A stretch of DNA of 16,230 bases from F1-60-MAGs149 sp037133215 (GTDB lineage Bacteria > Actinomycetota > Thermoleophilia > Gaiellales > F1-60-MAGs149), in the NCBI GenBank assembly GCA_037133215.1, contig JBAXOM010000049.1:1-16230 (forward strand), read 5' to 3'. A program made the translations under genes and the position numbers. Numbering within the stretch: position 1 is the stretch's first letter; each line of letters begins with the position of its first letter. The notes beneath the pieces are model-generated. The model did not search any database. It saw nothing but the letters and a program-made list of their open reading frames with translations, and was not told the DNA's origin. Shown here piece after piece: positions 6,156 through 14,474 of the stretch.

Positions 6156-7493
6156 ATGACGTCGCTGACGATCATCGAGATCGCGCTGATCGTGGTGATC
6201 ATCGCGTGGAACGCCTTTTTTGTCTCGGCTGAGTTCGCTTTCGTCGCGGTGCGTCGCACGCGCATTGACGAACTCGTCGAAGAGGGGTCGCTACCTGCCA
6301 AGCGTGTACGTCGACTACTGGACGACCCGGCTCGCTTTATCTCGGCCTTTCAAGTCGCCATCACGCTGTCCTCACTGGCACTTGGTGCCGTTGGTGAACC
6401 CGCGGTCTCACGCGTGTTCGAGGAGCTCTTTGGCAACGTTGGCATGCTCGGCGATGGTGCGGTCGCGGTGATCAGCGTGATCCTCGCGTTTGCGATCATC
6501 TCGTCGCTGCACGTCGTGCTCGGCGAGATCGTGCCGAAGACGCTGACGTTGTCGCGTGCCGAATCGGTGGCGCTGGCGGTGGCACTGCCGGTCAACGTCT
6601 TTATGTGGGTCTTCTGGCCGTTTATCTGGGTGCTGCGTGGAATGAGCGAGGCGTTGATCCGCCTGATGGGGCTCGAGTCGCCGTCTGAGATGCGCCTGGT
6701 CCATTCCGAAGAAGAACTCAAGCTACTGATCTCGGCCTCGCACGAAGAGGGCGTGCTCGAGGCCGAAGAACGCCAACTGCTCTATAAGGTTTTCGATTTT
6801 GCCGAGACCGAGGCGCGCCAAGTGATGGTGCCGCGGCCCGACGTCGTCGCACTGCAAGTCGACCTGACGCCCGACGAGGCGATCGAGCAGACGCTCAACG
6901 CTCCGTACACCCGCTACCCGGTCTATCGCGAGACCCTCGACGACCTCGTCGGCGTCGTCCATATTCGACATCTCTTCGGTGCCCGTCTGCAACAGTCGGA
7001 CGCGGCCACGCTCGAAGCCTTCGTGCGTCCGGTGCCGATCGTGCCCGAGACGAAGAAGCTCGACGAGCTGCTGGCCGACTTCCGTCGCACGAACACGCAC
7101 ATGGCGATTGTCGTCGATGAGTACGGCTCGACCGTCGGGATCGCGACGCTCGAAGATGTGCTCGAAGAGATCGTCGGCGAGATCAACGATGAGTTCGACC
7201 TACCTGACCGAGAACTCATCCGTCTCGCGCCCGATCGCATTCGCATTGAGGCGTCGTTCCCGATCGAAGACTTCAACGAGCGCTTCGCCGGCGACCTGCC
7301 CGATGGCGATTACACCTCAGTCGGAGGTTTCTTGTTTGGTGAGCTCGGGCGACCAGCCCGGCCGGGAGACGTCATTTCGCACCAGAGTTTCCGCTTCACG
7401 GTGCGAGAGGTGGACGGTCCGCGCATTCGAGTGGTGGATGTCGAGCTTAAGGCGCACCCACAAGTCGACGCTGGCGACGACGAAAACCTCTAG
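6156..7493 (+). CDS. CorC/HlyC-family CNNM-type CBS-domain membrane protein
   Basis: The 445-residue protein has the full domain order of the hemolysin-C/CorC (CNNM) family. An N-terminal membrane domain (DUF21, about 1-190) opens with a membrane helix and the NAFFVSAEFAFVAVRRTR motif and has further hydrophobic segments near 60-80, 100-125 and 140-160. A tandem CBS pair follows at about 215-340, beginning VMVPRPDVVALQVDLTPDEA and including the MAIVVDEYGSTVGIATLEDV stretch. A C-terminal CorC_HlyC domain covers about 350-435. Family members are implicated in Mg2+ (or Co2+) efflux or homeostasis, with nucleotide sensing by the CBS pair; haemolysis is a historical label. The ATG has a TGAGGTG ribosome binding site at the proper distance. 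The gene follows the TPR gene by 105 bp and is separated from the solute-binding-protein gene by 123 bp with its own regulatory signals. Confidence 0.93.
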   Translation: MTSLTIIEIALIVVIIAWNAFFVSAEFAFVAVRRTRIDELVEEGSLPAKRVRRLLDDPARFISAFQVAITLSSLALGAVGEPAVSRVFEELFGNVGMLGDGAVAVISVILAFAIISSLHVVLGEIVPKTLTLSRAESVALAVALPVNVFMWVFWPFIWVLRGMSEALIRLMGLESPSEMRLVHSEEELKLLISASHEEGVLEAEERQLLYKVFDFAETEARQVMVPRPDVVALQVDLTPDEAIEQTLNAPYTRYPVYRETLDDLVGVVHIRHLFGARLQQSDAATLEAFVRPVPIVPETKKLDELLADFRRTNTHMAIVVDEYGSTVGIATLEDVLEEIVGEINDEFDLPDRELIRLAPDRIRIEASFPIEDFNERFAGDLPDGDYTSVGGFLFGELGRPARPGDVISHQSFRFTVREVDGPRIRVVDVELKAHPQVDAGDDENL

Positions 7494-7508
7494 CGAGCGA
7501 AGACCATA

Positions 7509-7519
7509 TTGTGGTACAA
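7509..7519. promoter_or_regulatory. GntR/FadR-type operator-like palindrome TTGTGGTACAA
   Basis: TTGT-GGT-ACAA is a short palindrome of the TnGTnnnACnA form often bound by FadR-subfamily GntR regulators. It sits just upstream of the probable promoter of the transporter operon. A second palindrome, ACCA-N5-TGGT (7503-7515), overlaps it. No GntR gene is in the window, so this is by consensus shape only. Confidence 0.35.
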
Positions 7520-7522
7520 CAT

Positions 7523-7551
7523 CCGACACCAGAGTTGACGTACGCCATACT
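7523..7551 (+). promoter_or_regulatory. candidate sigma-70 promoter of the transporter operon, including the shared 12-mer
   Basis: CCGACA (7523-7528) and CATACT (7546-7551) are 17 bases apart and each match four of six consensus bases. The -10 lies inside the 12-mer GTACGCCATACT (7540-7551) that also precedes the aminotransferase gene. A second reading uses TTGACG (7535-7540) with GATACA (7559-7564) at 18 bases. The inverted repeat ACACCAG (7526-7532) and CTGGTGT (7550-7556) brackets the region and may be an operator. Confidence 0.45.
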
Positions 7552-7616
7552 GGTGTGGGATACATACCGCTTCCCGTTTACGCGGGAGCACCCCGAGACC
7601 TGAGGAGGGACCTCGT

Positions 7617-9335
7617 ATGACCGATTTCAATCAGCTGGACCCGTTCCGCAAGAAAGCGGACCCGCTCCAACTCGACCTCGTTGAGTCGTTTGCTCAGGGC
7701 AAGATCAACCGCCGCCACTTCATTCAGCGCGGTACCGTTCTTGGCCTGTCGCTCGCCTCGATCAGTGCAATCGTCGCAGCCTGTGGTGGTTCTAGCAGCA
7801 GCAGCGGTGGCGGTGGCGCAACGGACACTGGTATCGGTGGTGGCGAGGTCGCAACGACAGCCGCCGTCAAGACCGGTGGCTCGATCAAGCTGGCCATGTC
7901 GCCCCCAAGCTCTGAGGGTGTCAACCCGATCACGATGATCGACCTCGTCACGTACAACGTGTGCGCCCAGGTCTTCGAGTATCTCGTGCGCTCGGCATCG
8001 GACCTTTCGATTCAGCCGCAGCTCGCCACCAAATGGGAAGGCAGCACGGACGCAAAGACGTGGACCTTCACGCTGCGTGACGGCGTCATGTGGCAGGACG
8101 GCACACCGTTCACCGCCGCTGACGTTGTCTCCACGATGGACAAGTTGATCGACGCAGGTAACTCGGCGCTGACCGGCACGCTCAGCAAGGGTGGCACCGC
8201 TGCCTCCGCTGACGGCAAGCAGGTCATCTTTACGCTCGACGCACCAAACGGTCACTTCCCGTACCTGGTCTCGTCCGACAACACGCAGTCGCAGATCACG
8301 CCGGCCGCGTGGACCGTCAAGGACAACCTCAAGCCAGGTGTTGGCGGCACGGGTCCGTGGAAGATCACGGAACTTGACGTCAAGACCCACGCCAAGTACG
8401 TCCGCAATGACGCATGGTGGGGTGGCAAGACGCCTCTCGACGAAGTCAACTTCATCTTCATCGAGGACACGGCTGCACAGGTTGCCGCCGTCTCGAGTGG
8501 TGAGGCCGACGGCACGACCGTCTTCTCTGCCGACCAGGGCCAGGCTCTGCTCAGCGACTCGAACATGAACATCGTCGAGTTGAAGTCGGCTGCACATCGT
8601 CAGCTCTGGATGCGCTGCGACACGGGTGCCCTCAAGGACCCCAAGGTTCGCCAGGCAATCGGCTGGACGATGGACCGCCAGAAGATGATCGAGAAGGCAC
8701 TCGGTGGACACGGCACGGTCGCCAACGACCACGTCATGTTTAGCCTCTACCCGTACTCCGACGCTGCTGCTGTCGAGCAGCGCACCCAGGACATCGCTAA
8801 GGCGAAGCAGCTCCTGGCGGACGCAGGTGCCTCGAATCTCTCGATCGAGCTCCCGTACATCAAGGCCATCGACATGACCAACTTGGCGATCCTCGCCGCT
8901 GATGGCATGAAGCAGGCTGGTATCGACGTCAAGCTCGTCGGCGGCGACTACAGCACGTTCTACGGCAAGTACTGGTGCCCGGCCAAGCCGGCCAAGCCAC
9001 CTTGCTCGGGTGCCTCCGACGCCGGTATCGTCGACTACGGCCATCGCGGCACGCCCGACGTGTACCTCAACGCGGCGCTCCAGTCGAACGGTGTCTGGAA
9101 CTCGTCGCAGTACGGCAGCTCGACCTTCGACACGCAGCACGCTGCATGGTCGGCTGCTGTTGATACTGACGCGCAGAAGAAGACCGCTGCCGCTCTAGAG
9201 GTCACCCTCTGGAACGACACTCCGGTCGGCATCCCGTACACCATCAACACGCTTTCCGCCTTCAACAAGAAGTACCAGGGCATCGTGACGACGGCAATGG
9301 GCTTTGCCTTCCTTGAGGCTGCTTCGCAGGCCTAA
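7617..9335 (+). CDS. ABC transporter substrate-binding lipoprotein, family 5 (peptide/opine/nickel class), Tat-exported
   Basis: The 572-residue protein is a family 5 extracellular solute-binding protein (SBP_bac_5), which captures the substrate outside the membrane and hands it to the permeases encoded next. After an unusually long 30-residue N-region comes a twin-arginine motif (NRRHFIQRG, Arg32-Arg33), a hydrophobic stretch and the lipobox IVAAC with Cys56, so it should be exported folded and anchored by lipid. A Ser/Gly-rich linker follows. The mature part shows family 5 landmarks: YNVCAQVFEYLVR, QPQLATKWEGSTDAKTWTFTLRDGVMWQDGTPFTAADV (written across about 125-160) and a repeated conserved WTMDRQKMI segment. 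Start codon ATG has GAGGAGGG 9 bases upstream. It is first in the transporter operon. The ligand cannot be told; family 5 members bind peptides, opines, nickel-chelates and, in some bacteria and archaea, oligosaccharides. Confidence 0.93.
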   Translation: MTDFNQLDPFRKKADPLQLDLVESFAQGKINRRHFIQRGTVLGLSLASISAIVAACGGSSSSSGGGGATDTGIGGGEVATTAAVKTGGSIKLAMSPPSSEGVNPITMIDLVTYNVCAQVFEYLVRSASDLSIQPQLATKWEGSTDAKTWTFTLRDGVMWQDGTPFTAADVVSTMDKLIDAGNSALTGTLSKGGTAASADGKQVIFTLDAPNGHFPYLVSSDNTQSQITPAAWTVKDNLKPGVGGTGPWKITELDVKTHAKYVRNDAWWGGKTPLDEVNFIFIEDTAAQVAAVSSGEADGTTVFSADQGQALLSDSNMNIVELKSAAHRQLWMRCDTGALKDPKVRQAIGWTMDRQKMIEKALGGHGTVANDHVMFSLYPYSDAAAVEQRTQDIAKAKQLLADAGASNLSIELPYIKAIDMTNLAILAADGMKQAGIDVKLVGGDYSTFYGKYWCPAKPAKPPCSGASDAGIVDYGHRGTPDVYLNAALQSNGVWNSSQYGSSTFDTQHAAWSAAVDTDAQKKTAAALEVTLWNDTPVGIPYTINTLSAFNKKYQGIVTTAMGFAFLEAASQA

Positions 9336-9352
9336 GGAATAAGGGAAAACCG

Positions 9353-9396
9353 GGCCGGGGTCATCATCGAAGAGTTGATGGTGACCCCGGCCTTTT
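9353..9396 (+). terminator. intrinsic terminator/attenuator between the binding-protein and permease genes
   Basis: GGCCGGGGTCATCATC (9353-9368) pairs with GATGGTGACCCCGGCC (9377-9392) as a 16-bp stem with one G-U pair and an 8-base loop, followed by TTTT and shortly afterwards TTTTT (9401-9405). It begins 17 bases after the binding-protein stop codon. Such hairpins usually let the binding protein be made in excess over the membrane parts. The permease gene starts only 28 bases after the stem, with no clear promoter of its own. Confidence 0.85.
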
Positions 9397-9420
9397 CACC
9401 TTTTTAGGCCCCTTCACACC

Positions 9421-10371
9421 ATGCTGATCTTCCTCATCCGCCGCATTGGACTTGCGATCGTCACGCTGTTTTTGCTGACGATCATTGTCTTCGCGCTTTC
9501 GAACGTCCTCCCGGGCGACGTCGGTCGGCAGATCATGGGGCCCTTCGCACCGCAGAAGTCGGTTGACGAACTCAACCAGCGGCTCGGCACGAACAAGCCG
9601 CTCTACGTGCAGTACATCAACCGCATGGAGGGCTACGCCCACCTCGATTTCGGCGAGTCGTACAAGACGCGCGAGCCCGTCACAACGGTGATCGGCACGA
9701 CCTTCTTGAACTCCGCCAAGCTCGCATTTCTCGCACTGCTCTTTACGGTGCCACTGGGCATTCTCGGTGGCGTCATCGCTGCGCTCAAGCGCGGGTCTCT
9801 GATCGACCGGATACTCGTGGTTGTCAGCCTCGCCGGCTCATCGCTGCCAGAGTTCGTGACTGCGTCGTTCCTCGTCGTCATCTTTGGCCTTCAGTTGGGC
9901 TGGTTCCCCGTGCTTGCCAGTACGGGAGACGCCATGAATCCCGCGGAGCAGCTCTATCGCCTTGTCCTGCCGATCCTCGCGCTGGTGATCGTCTACTTCG
10001 GGTACATCGCCCGTATGGCGCGCGCCGGTGTGATTACCGCGCTTGAGGCCGACTACACGCGCACCGCCTTCATGAAGGGCCTGCCGCGAGGCGTAGTGAT
10101 TCGCCACCACGTACTGCGCAACGCGCTGCTGCCGACGATTTCTGTCGTGGCGACTCAGACGGGCTACCTGTTCGGCGGCCTGCTGGCAGTCGAATTGATC
10201 TTCAATTACGACGGTCTCGGCCGCCAGCTCGTGCGCGCCTCGCTCGATAAGGACCTACCGGTGTTGTCGGCTGGCGTGCTCGTGATTGGCGTCGTCTATA
10301 TGGTCGCCACGTTGTTGGCCGACATCCTGATTTCGATTCTCAACCCGCGCGTGCGCCTTGGAGAACAATAA
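9421..10371 (+). CDS. ABC transporter permease, DppB/OppB type
   Basis: The 316-residue protein is an inner-membrane permease of the oligopeptide/dipeptide class. It starts with the family's N-terminal helix (LIRRIGLAIVTLFLLTIIVF) and the conserved downstream LPGDVG, then has a periplasmic loop with FGESY. There are about six hydrophobic segments in all. The cytoplasmic coupling loop that contacts the ATPase (EAA-like) is EADYTRTAFMKGLPRGVVIR at about 205-225. The gene ends TAATG, its stop codon sharing one base with the start of the next permease, so the two are translationally coupled. The ribosome binding site is weak (AGG at 9406-9408), and expression probably depends on reading through the upstream hairpin. 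Confidence 0.94.
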   Translation: MLIFLIRRIGLAIVTLFLLTIIVFALSNVLPGDVGRQIMGPFAPQKSVDELNQRLGTNKPLYVQYINRMEGYAHLDFGESYKTREPVTTVIGTTFLNSAKLAFLALLFTVPLGILGGVIAALKRGSLIDRILVVVSLAGSSLPEFVTASFLVVIFGLQLGWFPVLASTGDAMNPAEQLYRLVLPILALVIVYFGYIARMARAGVITALEADYTRTAFMKGLPRGVVIRHHVLRNALLPTISVVATQTGYLFGGLLAVELIFNYDGLGRQLVRASLDKDLPVLSAGVLVIGVVYMVATLLADILISILNPRVRLGEQ

Positions 10372-11303
10372 TGGGCGTCATCGAAGACGAGATTCCGCAC
10401 ATCCCACCGATGCCCGGAACCCAGATCACCGAGGGTTCCGAGAAGAAGTCGGCGCGACGCGAGAAGACGCGACTGTTTTTCCGCAGCCCGTCGGCCATCA
10501 TCGGTATGGCGATCATTCTCCTCTGGGTGATCTGCGCGATTCTCGGTGCGCACATCACGCCGCACGATCCGCTCAATACGGATGGTCTCAGCCACGAGCC
10601 ACCGTTTACCGACAACTACTATCTCGGCACCGATCAGCTCGGGCGCGATATTTTGGCCCGCATCATGGTCGGTGCGCGCGATGTGCTGATTGCGGCACCG
10701 TTGGCCGCGGTCATCGGCGTTGCGGCAGGTTCGCTGCTTGGTCTCCTGATGGGCTACTACCGGGGTATTCTCGACGACATTCTCGGTCGTATCATCGAGG
10801 CCTTCCTCGTCTTGCCGCTGACGCTCGTCGGCCTGCTGGCCCTCTCGGCCGCACCGGACTGGTCGATCATTCCTGGCATTGAGTCGAGTACGCAGACCGT
10901 GATCCTCGTGGTCGGACTGCTGTTTACACCGATCGTGGCGCGTACCGTGCGTGCGGCCGTGCTGTCGGAGCGCGAGAACGACTACGTGCAGGCCGCCAAG
11001 CTACGCGGCGAGTCTGGCCTCTACATCATGACCCGCGAGATTCTGCCGAACGTGACGAGCCCGATCATCGTCGAGCTCACCGTCCGCATTGGCTACGCGA
11101 TCTTCGCCATCGCAACCCTCTCGTTCCTCGGTGTCGGTATCCAAGAGCCAACGCCCGACTGGGGTCTGATGATCGCACAGGAATATCGCCTCGTGATCGG
11201 CGGCTTCTGGTGGGTGACGGTGTTCCCCGCCATGGCCATCGCGAGCCTTGTGATTGCCGTCAACCTAATTGCCGATCGCCTGCAGGAGGTGATGGAGCTT
11301 TGA
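10371..11303 (+). CDS. ABC transporter permease, DppC/OppC type
   Basis: The 310-residue protein is the second membrane permease. It has a soluble, charged N-terminus of about 40 residues, then the first membrane helix (AIIGMAIILLWVICAILGAH), and the DppC/OppC hallmark LGTDQLGRDILARIMVGARD near residue 85. The EAA-type ATPase-contact loop is ENDYVQAAKLRGESGLYIMT around 205-225, followed by LPNVTSPIIVELTVR. The ATG overlaps the upstream stop by one base. The gene ends in TTGA, in which the following ATPase gene begins with TTG. It forms a heterodimeric channel with the preceding permease. Confidence 0.94.
   Translation: MGVIEDEIPHIPPMPGTQITEGSEKKSARREKTRLFFRSPSAIIGMAIILLWVICAILGAHITPHDPLNTDGLSHEPPFTDNYYLGTDQLGRDILARIMVGARDVLIAAPLAAVIGVAAGSLLGLLMGYYRGILDDILGRIIEAFLVLPLTLVGLLALSAAPDWSIIPGIESSTQTVILVVGLLFTPIVARTVRAAVLSERENDYVQAAKLRGESGLYIMTREILPNVTSPIIVELTVRIGYAIFAIATLSFLGVGIQEPTPDWGLMIAQEYRLVIGGFWWVTVFPAMAIASLVIAVNLIADRLQEVMEL
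11284..11293 (+). promoter_or_regulatory. extended ribosome binding site AGGAGGTGAT that sets a TTG start
   Basis: AGGAGGTGAT is a full-length match to the anti-Shine-Dalgarno end of 16S rRNA and lies 6 bases before TTG 11300-11302. No ATG or GTG in the ATPase frame lies at a suitable distance downstream, so it decides the start. Confidence 0.75.
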
Positions 11304-13321
11304 GTACCACCGAAGTCACCGCGACAGAATTTGCGCTCAAGCTCGACGACCTGCACGTCGCCTACGACGTACGCGGCATTCCGCGCCCCGTGCTGCGCGG
11401 CGTCAGCTTTGAAGTCAGGCCCGGTGAGGCCTACGGTCTCGTGGGCGAGTCGGGCTGCGGCAAGTCGACGACGGCGTACGCGGCCGTTCGCTATCTGCCC
11501 GACAATGGCCATGTCACCGACGGTACGATCGCGATTGCCGGTGAGGACATGATGAGCCTCACGAACGGCGAGTTGCAGCAGTTGCGTGCTCGCCGAATCT
11601 CGATGGTCTACCAGGATCCAGGCCAGTCGCTCAACCCGACGATCAAGGTGGGTAAGCAGGTCGTTGAGGCCTTTACCGTGCTCGGCTTCTCGACGGCAGA
11701 GGCGAAGGTGAAGGCAGAAGAGGCATTGCATCGCGTTCGTATCGCCGACGCGCAGCAGGTGCTCGATCGGTACCCGTACCAGCTGTCCGGTGGCATGCAG
11801 CAGCGCGTCGTGATCGCGATGGCACTGGCGTGCGATCCGCAACTGCTCATTCTCGACGAGCCGACGACGGGTCTCGACGCGACCGTCGAGGCCGAGGTGC
11901 TGGACCTTGTCTCCATCCTTCGACAGGAGACGGGCGCTGCGGTTCTGTTGATCGCGCACAACTTGGGCGTTGTTCGGCGCATCTGCGACCGCGTTGGTGT
12001 CATGTACGCGGGCAAGATTGTCGAAGAAGGTCCAGCTGCTGAGGTCTTTGACAACCCGCAGCATCCGTACACCGTTGGGATGCTGCGCTGCCTGCCTCGC
12101 CGTGGGGCGAATAAGGCCGAGCGCCGCCTCGACACGATTGCAGGCTCGCTGCCACTGATTGGCACGGAGCTACCTGCCTGTGTCTTCCAGGATCGCTGTC
12201 CGCTGGCAACGGAGGAATGTCGGACGGTTGTGCCACCGGCTACCCACACGATTGCAGGGCGAACGGTCTACTGTCATCACGTTGAAAAGGTCTCGACGCT
12301 TGCCGCCGCGCCGCTCGAGGCGCCGATCGCTGGCCAGGGCGTGGGCGACGTGGTCTTGCATCTGAAGAACGTCTCGAAGACGTTCAAGCAGGGCAATCAT
12401 GAGGTGCGCGCGCTCGTCGATGTCGACCTCGACCTCCGTGCCGGCGAAACACTCGGGCTGGTCGGTGAGTCTGGCTCGGGCAAGACAACGTTGGCCAAGG
12501 CGATTCTCGGAATCCACGCTGCCGATCCAGGCTCGGTGATCGAGCTTGATGGCAAGGTCCTCGCTGGTCTTACGACCGGTCGCACCACCGAGGCGCGTCG
12601 CGCGATCCAGATTATTTTCCAGAACCCCGATTCGGCGCTCAATCGTTCGAAGACGGTACGTGCGATTCTCGAGCGCGCCCTTCAGAAGCTTGCTGGGATT
12701 CGCGGGCAAGAGGCGAACACGCGGTTGGCATCGCTCACCGAGGAGGTCCGGTTGTCGCCGCGGCACCTCGATATGCGCCCACGCGCGCTGTCGGGCGGGC
12801 TTAAGCAGCGCGTTGCGATCGCCGGTGCCTTTGCTGGTGGCCCACGCATTGTGGTCTGCGACGAGCCGACGAGCGCACTCGACGTCTCTGTGCAGGCAGC
12901 GATCCTGAACCTGCTCGGCGACCTGCAGCGCGACGAGCAGGCCAGCTACATCGTGATCTCGCACGACCTCGGCGTTGTGCGCTATCTCTCTGACCGCATC
13001 GCGGTGCTGTACCTGGGACGTCTGATGGAGCTTGGACCAGCAGCAGAGGTCTTTGCTGGTCCACATCACCCCTACACCGAGGCACTGCTCTCGGCTGTGC
13101 CGAGCGTCGATGGGGATCCACCAGATCGCATTCGCCTGACGGGTGAGCTACCGTCGGCCATCAACCTCCCGAGTGGTTGCGTGTTCCATACCCGCTGCCC
13201 GCGTGCGATCAAGGGCACCTGCGAGGCTTCGGAGCCACCGTTGGTTGAGGTTGCCGATGGTCACATGATGCGTTGTCACATTCCAATTGATGAGCTGCGC
13301 ACGCTGCAGCACATCGACTGA
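11300..13321 (+). CDS. fused double ABC transporter ATP-binding protein, DppD-DppF / OppD-OppF type
   Basis: The 673-residue protein joins both ATPase subunits of a peptide-class importer in one chain. Domain 1 has Walker A GESGCGKST (49-57), Q-loop QDPGQSLNP, signature LSGGMQQRV (from 162) and Walker B ILDEPTTGLDA (Asp186, Glu187). Domain 2 has Walker A GESGSGKTT (389-397), Q-loop QNPDSALN, signature LSGGLKQRV (from 497) and Walker B VCDEPTSALD (Asp521, Glu522). Both domains end in the oligopeptide-type cysteine motif, CVFQDRCPLATEEC (from 294) and CVFHTRCPRAIKGTC, seen in the Opp/Dpp ATPase C-terminal region. Both sites look catalytically competent. The start is TTG, four bases overlapping the previous stop, with an ideal ribosome binding site. 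The frame stays open upstream to 11210, inside the permease gene. Confidence 0.94.
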   Translation: MSTTEVTATEFALKLDDLHVAYDVRGIPRPVLRGVSFEVRPGEAYGLVGESGCGKSTTAYAAVRYLPDNGHVTDGTIAIAGEDMMSLTNGELQQLRARRISMVYQDPGQSLNPTIKVGKQVVEAFTVLGFSTAEAKVKAEEALHRVRIADAQQVLDRYPYQLSGGMQQRVVIAMALACDPQLLILDEPTTGLDATVEAEVLDLVSILRQETGAAVLLIAHNLGVVRRICDRVGVMYAGKIVEEGPAAEVFDNPQHPYTVGMLRCLPRRGANKAERRLDTIAGSLPLIGTELPACVFQDRCPLATEECRTVVPPATHTIAGRTVYCHHVEKVSTLAAAPLEAPIAGQGVGDVVLHLKNVSKTFKQGNHEVRALVDVDLDLRAGETLGLVGESGSGKTTLAKAILGIHAADPGSVIELDGKVLAGLTTGRTTEARRAIQIIFQNPDSALNRSKTVRAILERALQKLAGIRGQEANTRLASLTEEVRLSPRHLDMRPRALSGGLKQRVAIAGAFAGGPRIVVCDEPTSALDVSVQAAILNLLGDLQRDEQASYIVISHDLGVVRYLSDRIAVLYLGRLMELGPAAEVFAGPHHPYTEALLSAVPSVDGDPPDRIRLTGELPSAINLPSGCVFHTRCPRAIKGTCEASEPPLVEVADGHMMRCHIPIDELRTLQHID

Positions 13322-13355
13322 TCTGCGGTCGACTGTAGGCACGAAGGAGGATGGT

Positions 13356-14465
13356 ATGAAGATCCGTGCTGCCGTATTGCCCGCAACCGGGCAAGCCCTC
13401 GAAATCCAAGAGCTCGACCTCGCTCCACCAGGCCCGCAAGAAGTCCTCGTACGACTGGCGTGGAGTGGTGTCTGCCACTCCGATCAAAACGCCATTGACG
13501 GCACCTCACCAACGCCCTGCCCGAGTGTTCTCGGGCACGAAGGCGCTGGTGTGATCGAGGCGATTGGACCAGGCTCGCGGATGGAAGTTGGTCAGCACGT
13601 CGCTCTGTCGTGGGCGCCGAGCTGTGGCGTCTGTGAGGAGTGTGCGCGCGGTCTGCGACATCTCTGCGGCACGGCCTGGCCTGCGATGGGCAAGGGTGGT
13701 TTGATGGACGGCACGTCGCGCCTCTCACACGCAGGCGAAACGGTGTACCACAACTCGTTTCTATCGACGTTTGCCGAGGCCTGTGTCGTCCCAGATGCCT
13801 CCTGCGTTGTGATTCCGGACGATGCGCCACTCGACGTGGCATCGATCGTCGGGTGTGCGGTCACTACGGGCATCGGCGCTGTCTGGAACACTGCCAACGT
13901 TCGCCCAGGCGAGCGCGTTGCCGTCTTTGGTTGCGGTGGTGTCGGCCTGTCGGCGATCATGGGTGCACGCGCGGCGGGCGCTGCGCACGTGATTGCAGTC
14001 GATCTCTCCGATAAGAAGTTGGCCGACGCGATCGACTGCGGTGCGACGGGCACCGTGCAATGGCAAGGTTCGGCGGAAGAGACCGGTGCCGCGGTGATGG
14101 CTCTAACGGGCACCGGAGTTGACTACGCAATTGAGGCGACGGGCCGACCCGAAGTCGCGACAGCCTGTTTCCTGAGTACGCGGGCTCGTGGAGCAGCCGT
14201 GCTGATCAGCATTCCTCACCCGGACGCCCAGGTGACCTTCCCCGCGCTGTCCTTCCCACGCATGGAACGTCGGGTGCTCGGCTCCGAATATGGGTCGTGT
14301 GTTCCGCACTACGACTTTCCGATGATTCTCGACCTTCATCGACAGGGTCGACTGCCGCTCGAGAAGTTGATCAGCCATCGCATCAAGCTCGAGGAAATCA
14401 ATGATGCCTTTGCGCTGATGAAGGATCACGCGTCCCGCCGCGTCCTTTTGGACCTACGCCAGTAG
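13356..14465 (+). CDS. zinc-dependent alcohol dehydrogenase (MDR superfamily, class III-like)
   Basis: The 369-residue protein is a medium-chain dehydrogenase with both zinc sites. Catalytic zinc ligands are Cys40 (GVCHSD), His61 with Glu62 (GHEGAG) and Cys167 (GCAVTTG). The structural zinc has Cys90, Cys93, Cys96 and Cys104. The Rossmann motif is FGCGGVGLSAIMGARAAGA, and the acidic VDLSDKK after it favours NAD over NADP. Length and motif order recall class III ADH and the related NDMA-dependent group of Actinobacteria, in which nicotinoprotein-type cofactor binding occurs; that subclass is not certain. GAAGGAGGAT lies just upstream of the ATG, 34 bases after the ATPase gene. A longer frame to 13287 only overlaps that gene. 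Probable role: oxidising an alcohol or sugar-derived hydroxyl, upstream of the adjacent dehydratase. Confidence 0.92.
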   Translation: MKIRAAVLPATGQALEIQELDLAPPGPQEVLVRLAWSGVCHSDQNAIDGTSPTPCPSVLGHEGAGVIEAIGPGSRMEVGQHVALSWAPSCGVCEECARGLRHLCGTAWPAMGKGGLMDGTSRLSHAGETVYHNSFLSTFAEACVVPDASCVVIPDDAPLDVASIVGCAVTTGIGAVWNTANVRPGERVAVFGCGGVGLSAIMGARAAGAAHVIAVDLSDKKLADAIDCGATGTVQWQGSAEETGAAVMALTGTGVDYAIEATGRPEVATACFLSTRARGAAVLISIPHPDAQVTFPALSFPRMERRVLGSEYGSCVPHYDFPMILDLHRQGRLPLEKLISHRIKLEEINDAFALMKDHASRRVLLDLRQ

Positions 14466-14474
14466 AATCTAAGC

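Noticed and set aside
7535..7564. TTGACG/GATACA as the sole promoter of the transporter operon
   Set aside because: The -35 is good, but the -10 matches only three consensus bases, so it is kept as an alternative reading beside CCGACA/CATACT.
7494..7616. Possible riboswitch before the transporter operon
   Set aside because: The 123-bp gap contains palindromes but only a 4-bp CCCG/CGGG hairpin in the probable transcript, with no known aptamer pattern.
7578..9140. 520-codon open frame on the minus strand opposite the solute-binding-protein gene
   Set aside because: This is a GC-rich shadow frame with no recognisable domain; the plus-strand gene has a signal peptide, lipobox and family 5 motifs.
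11093..13069. Two long minus-strand frames (323 and 299 codons) opposite the fused ATPase
   Set aside because: Both lie antisense to intact Walker and signature motifs and show no domain of their own.
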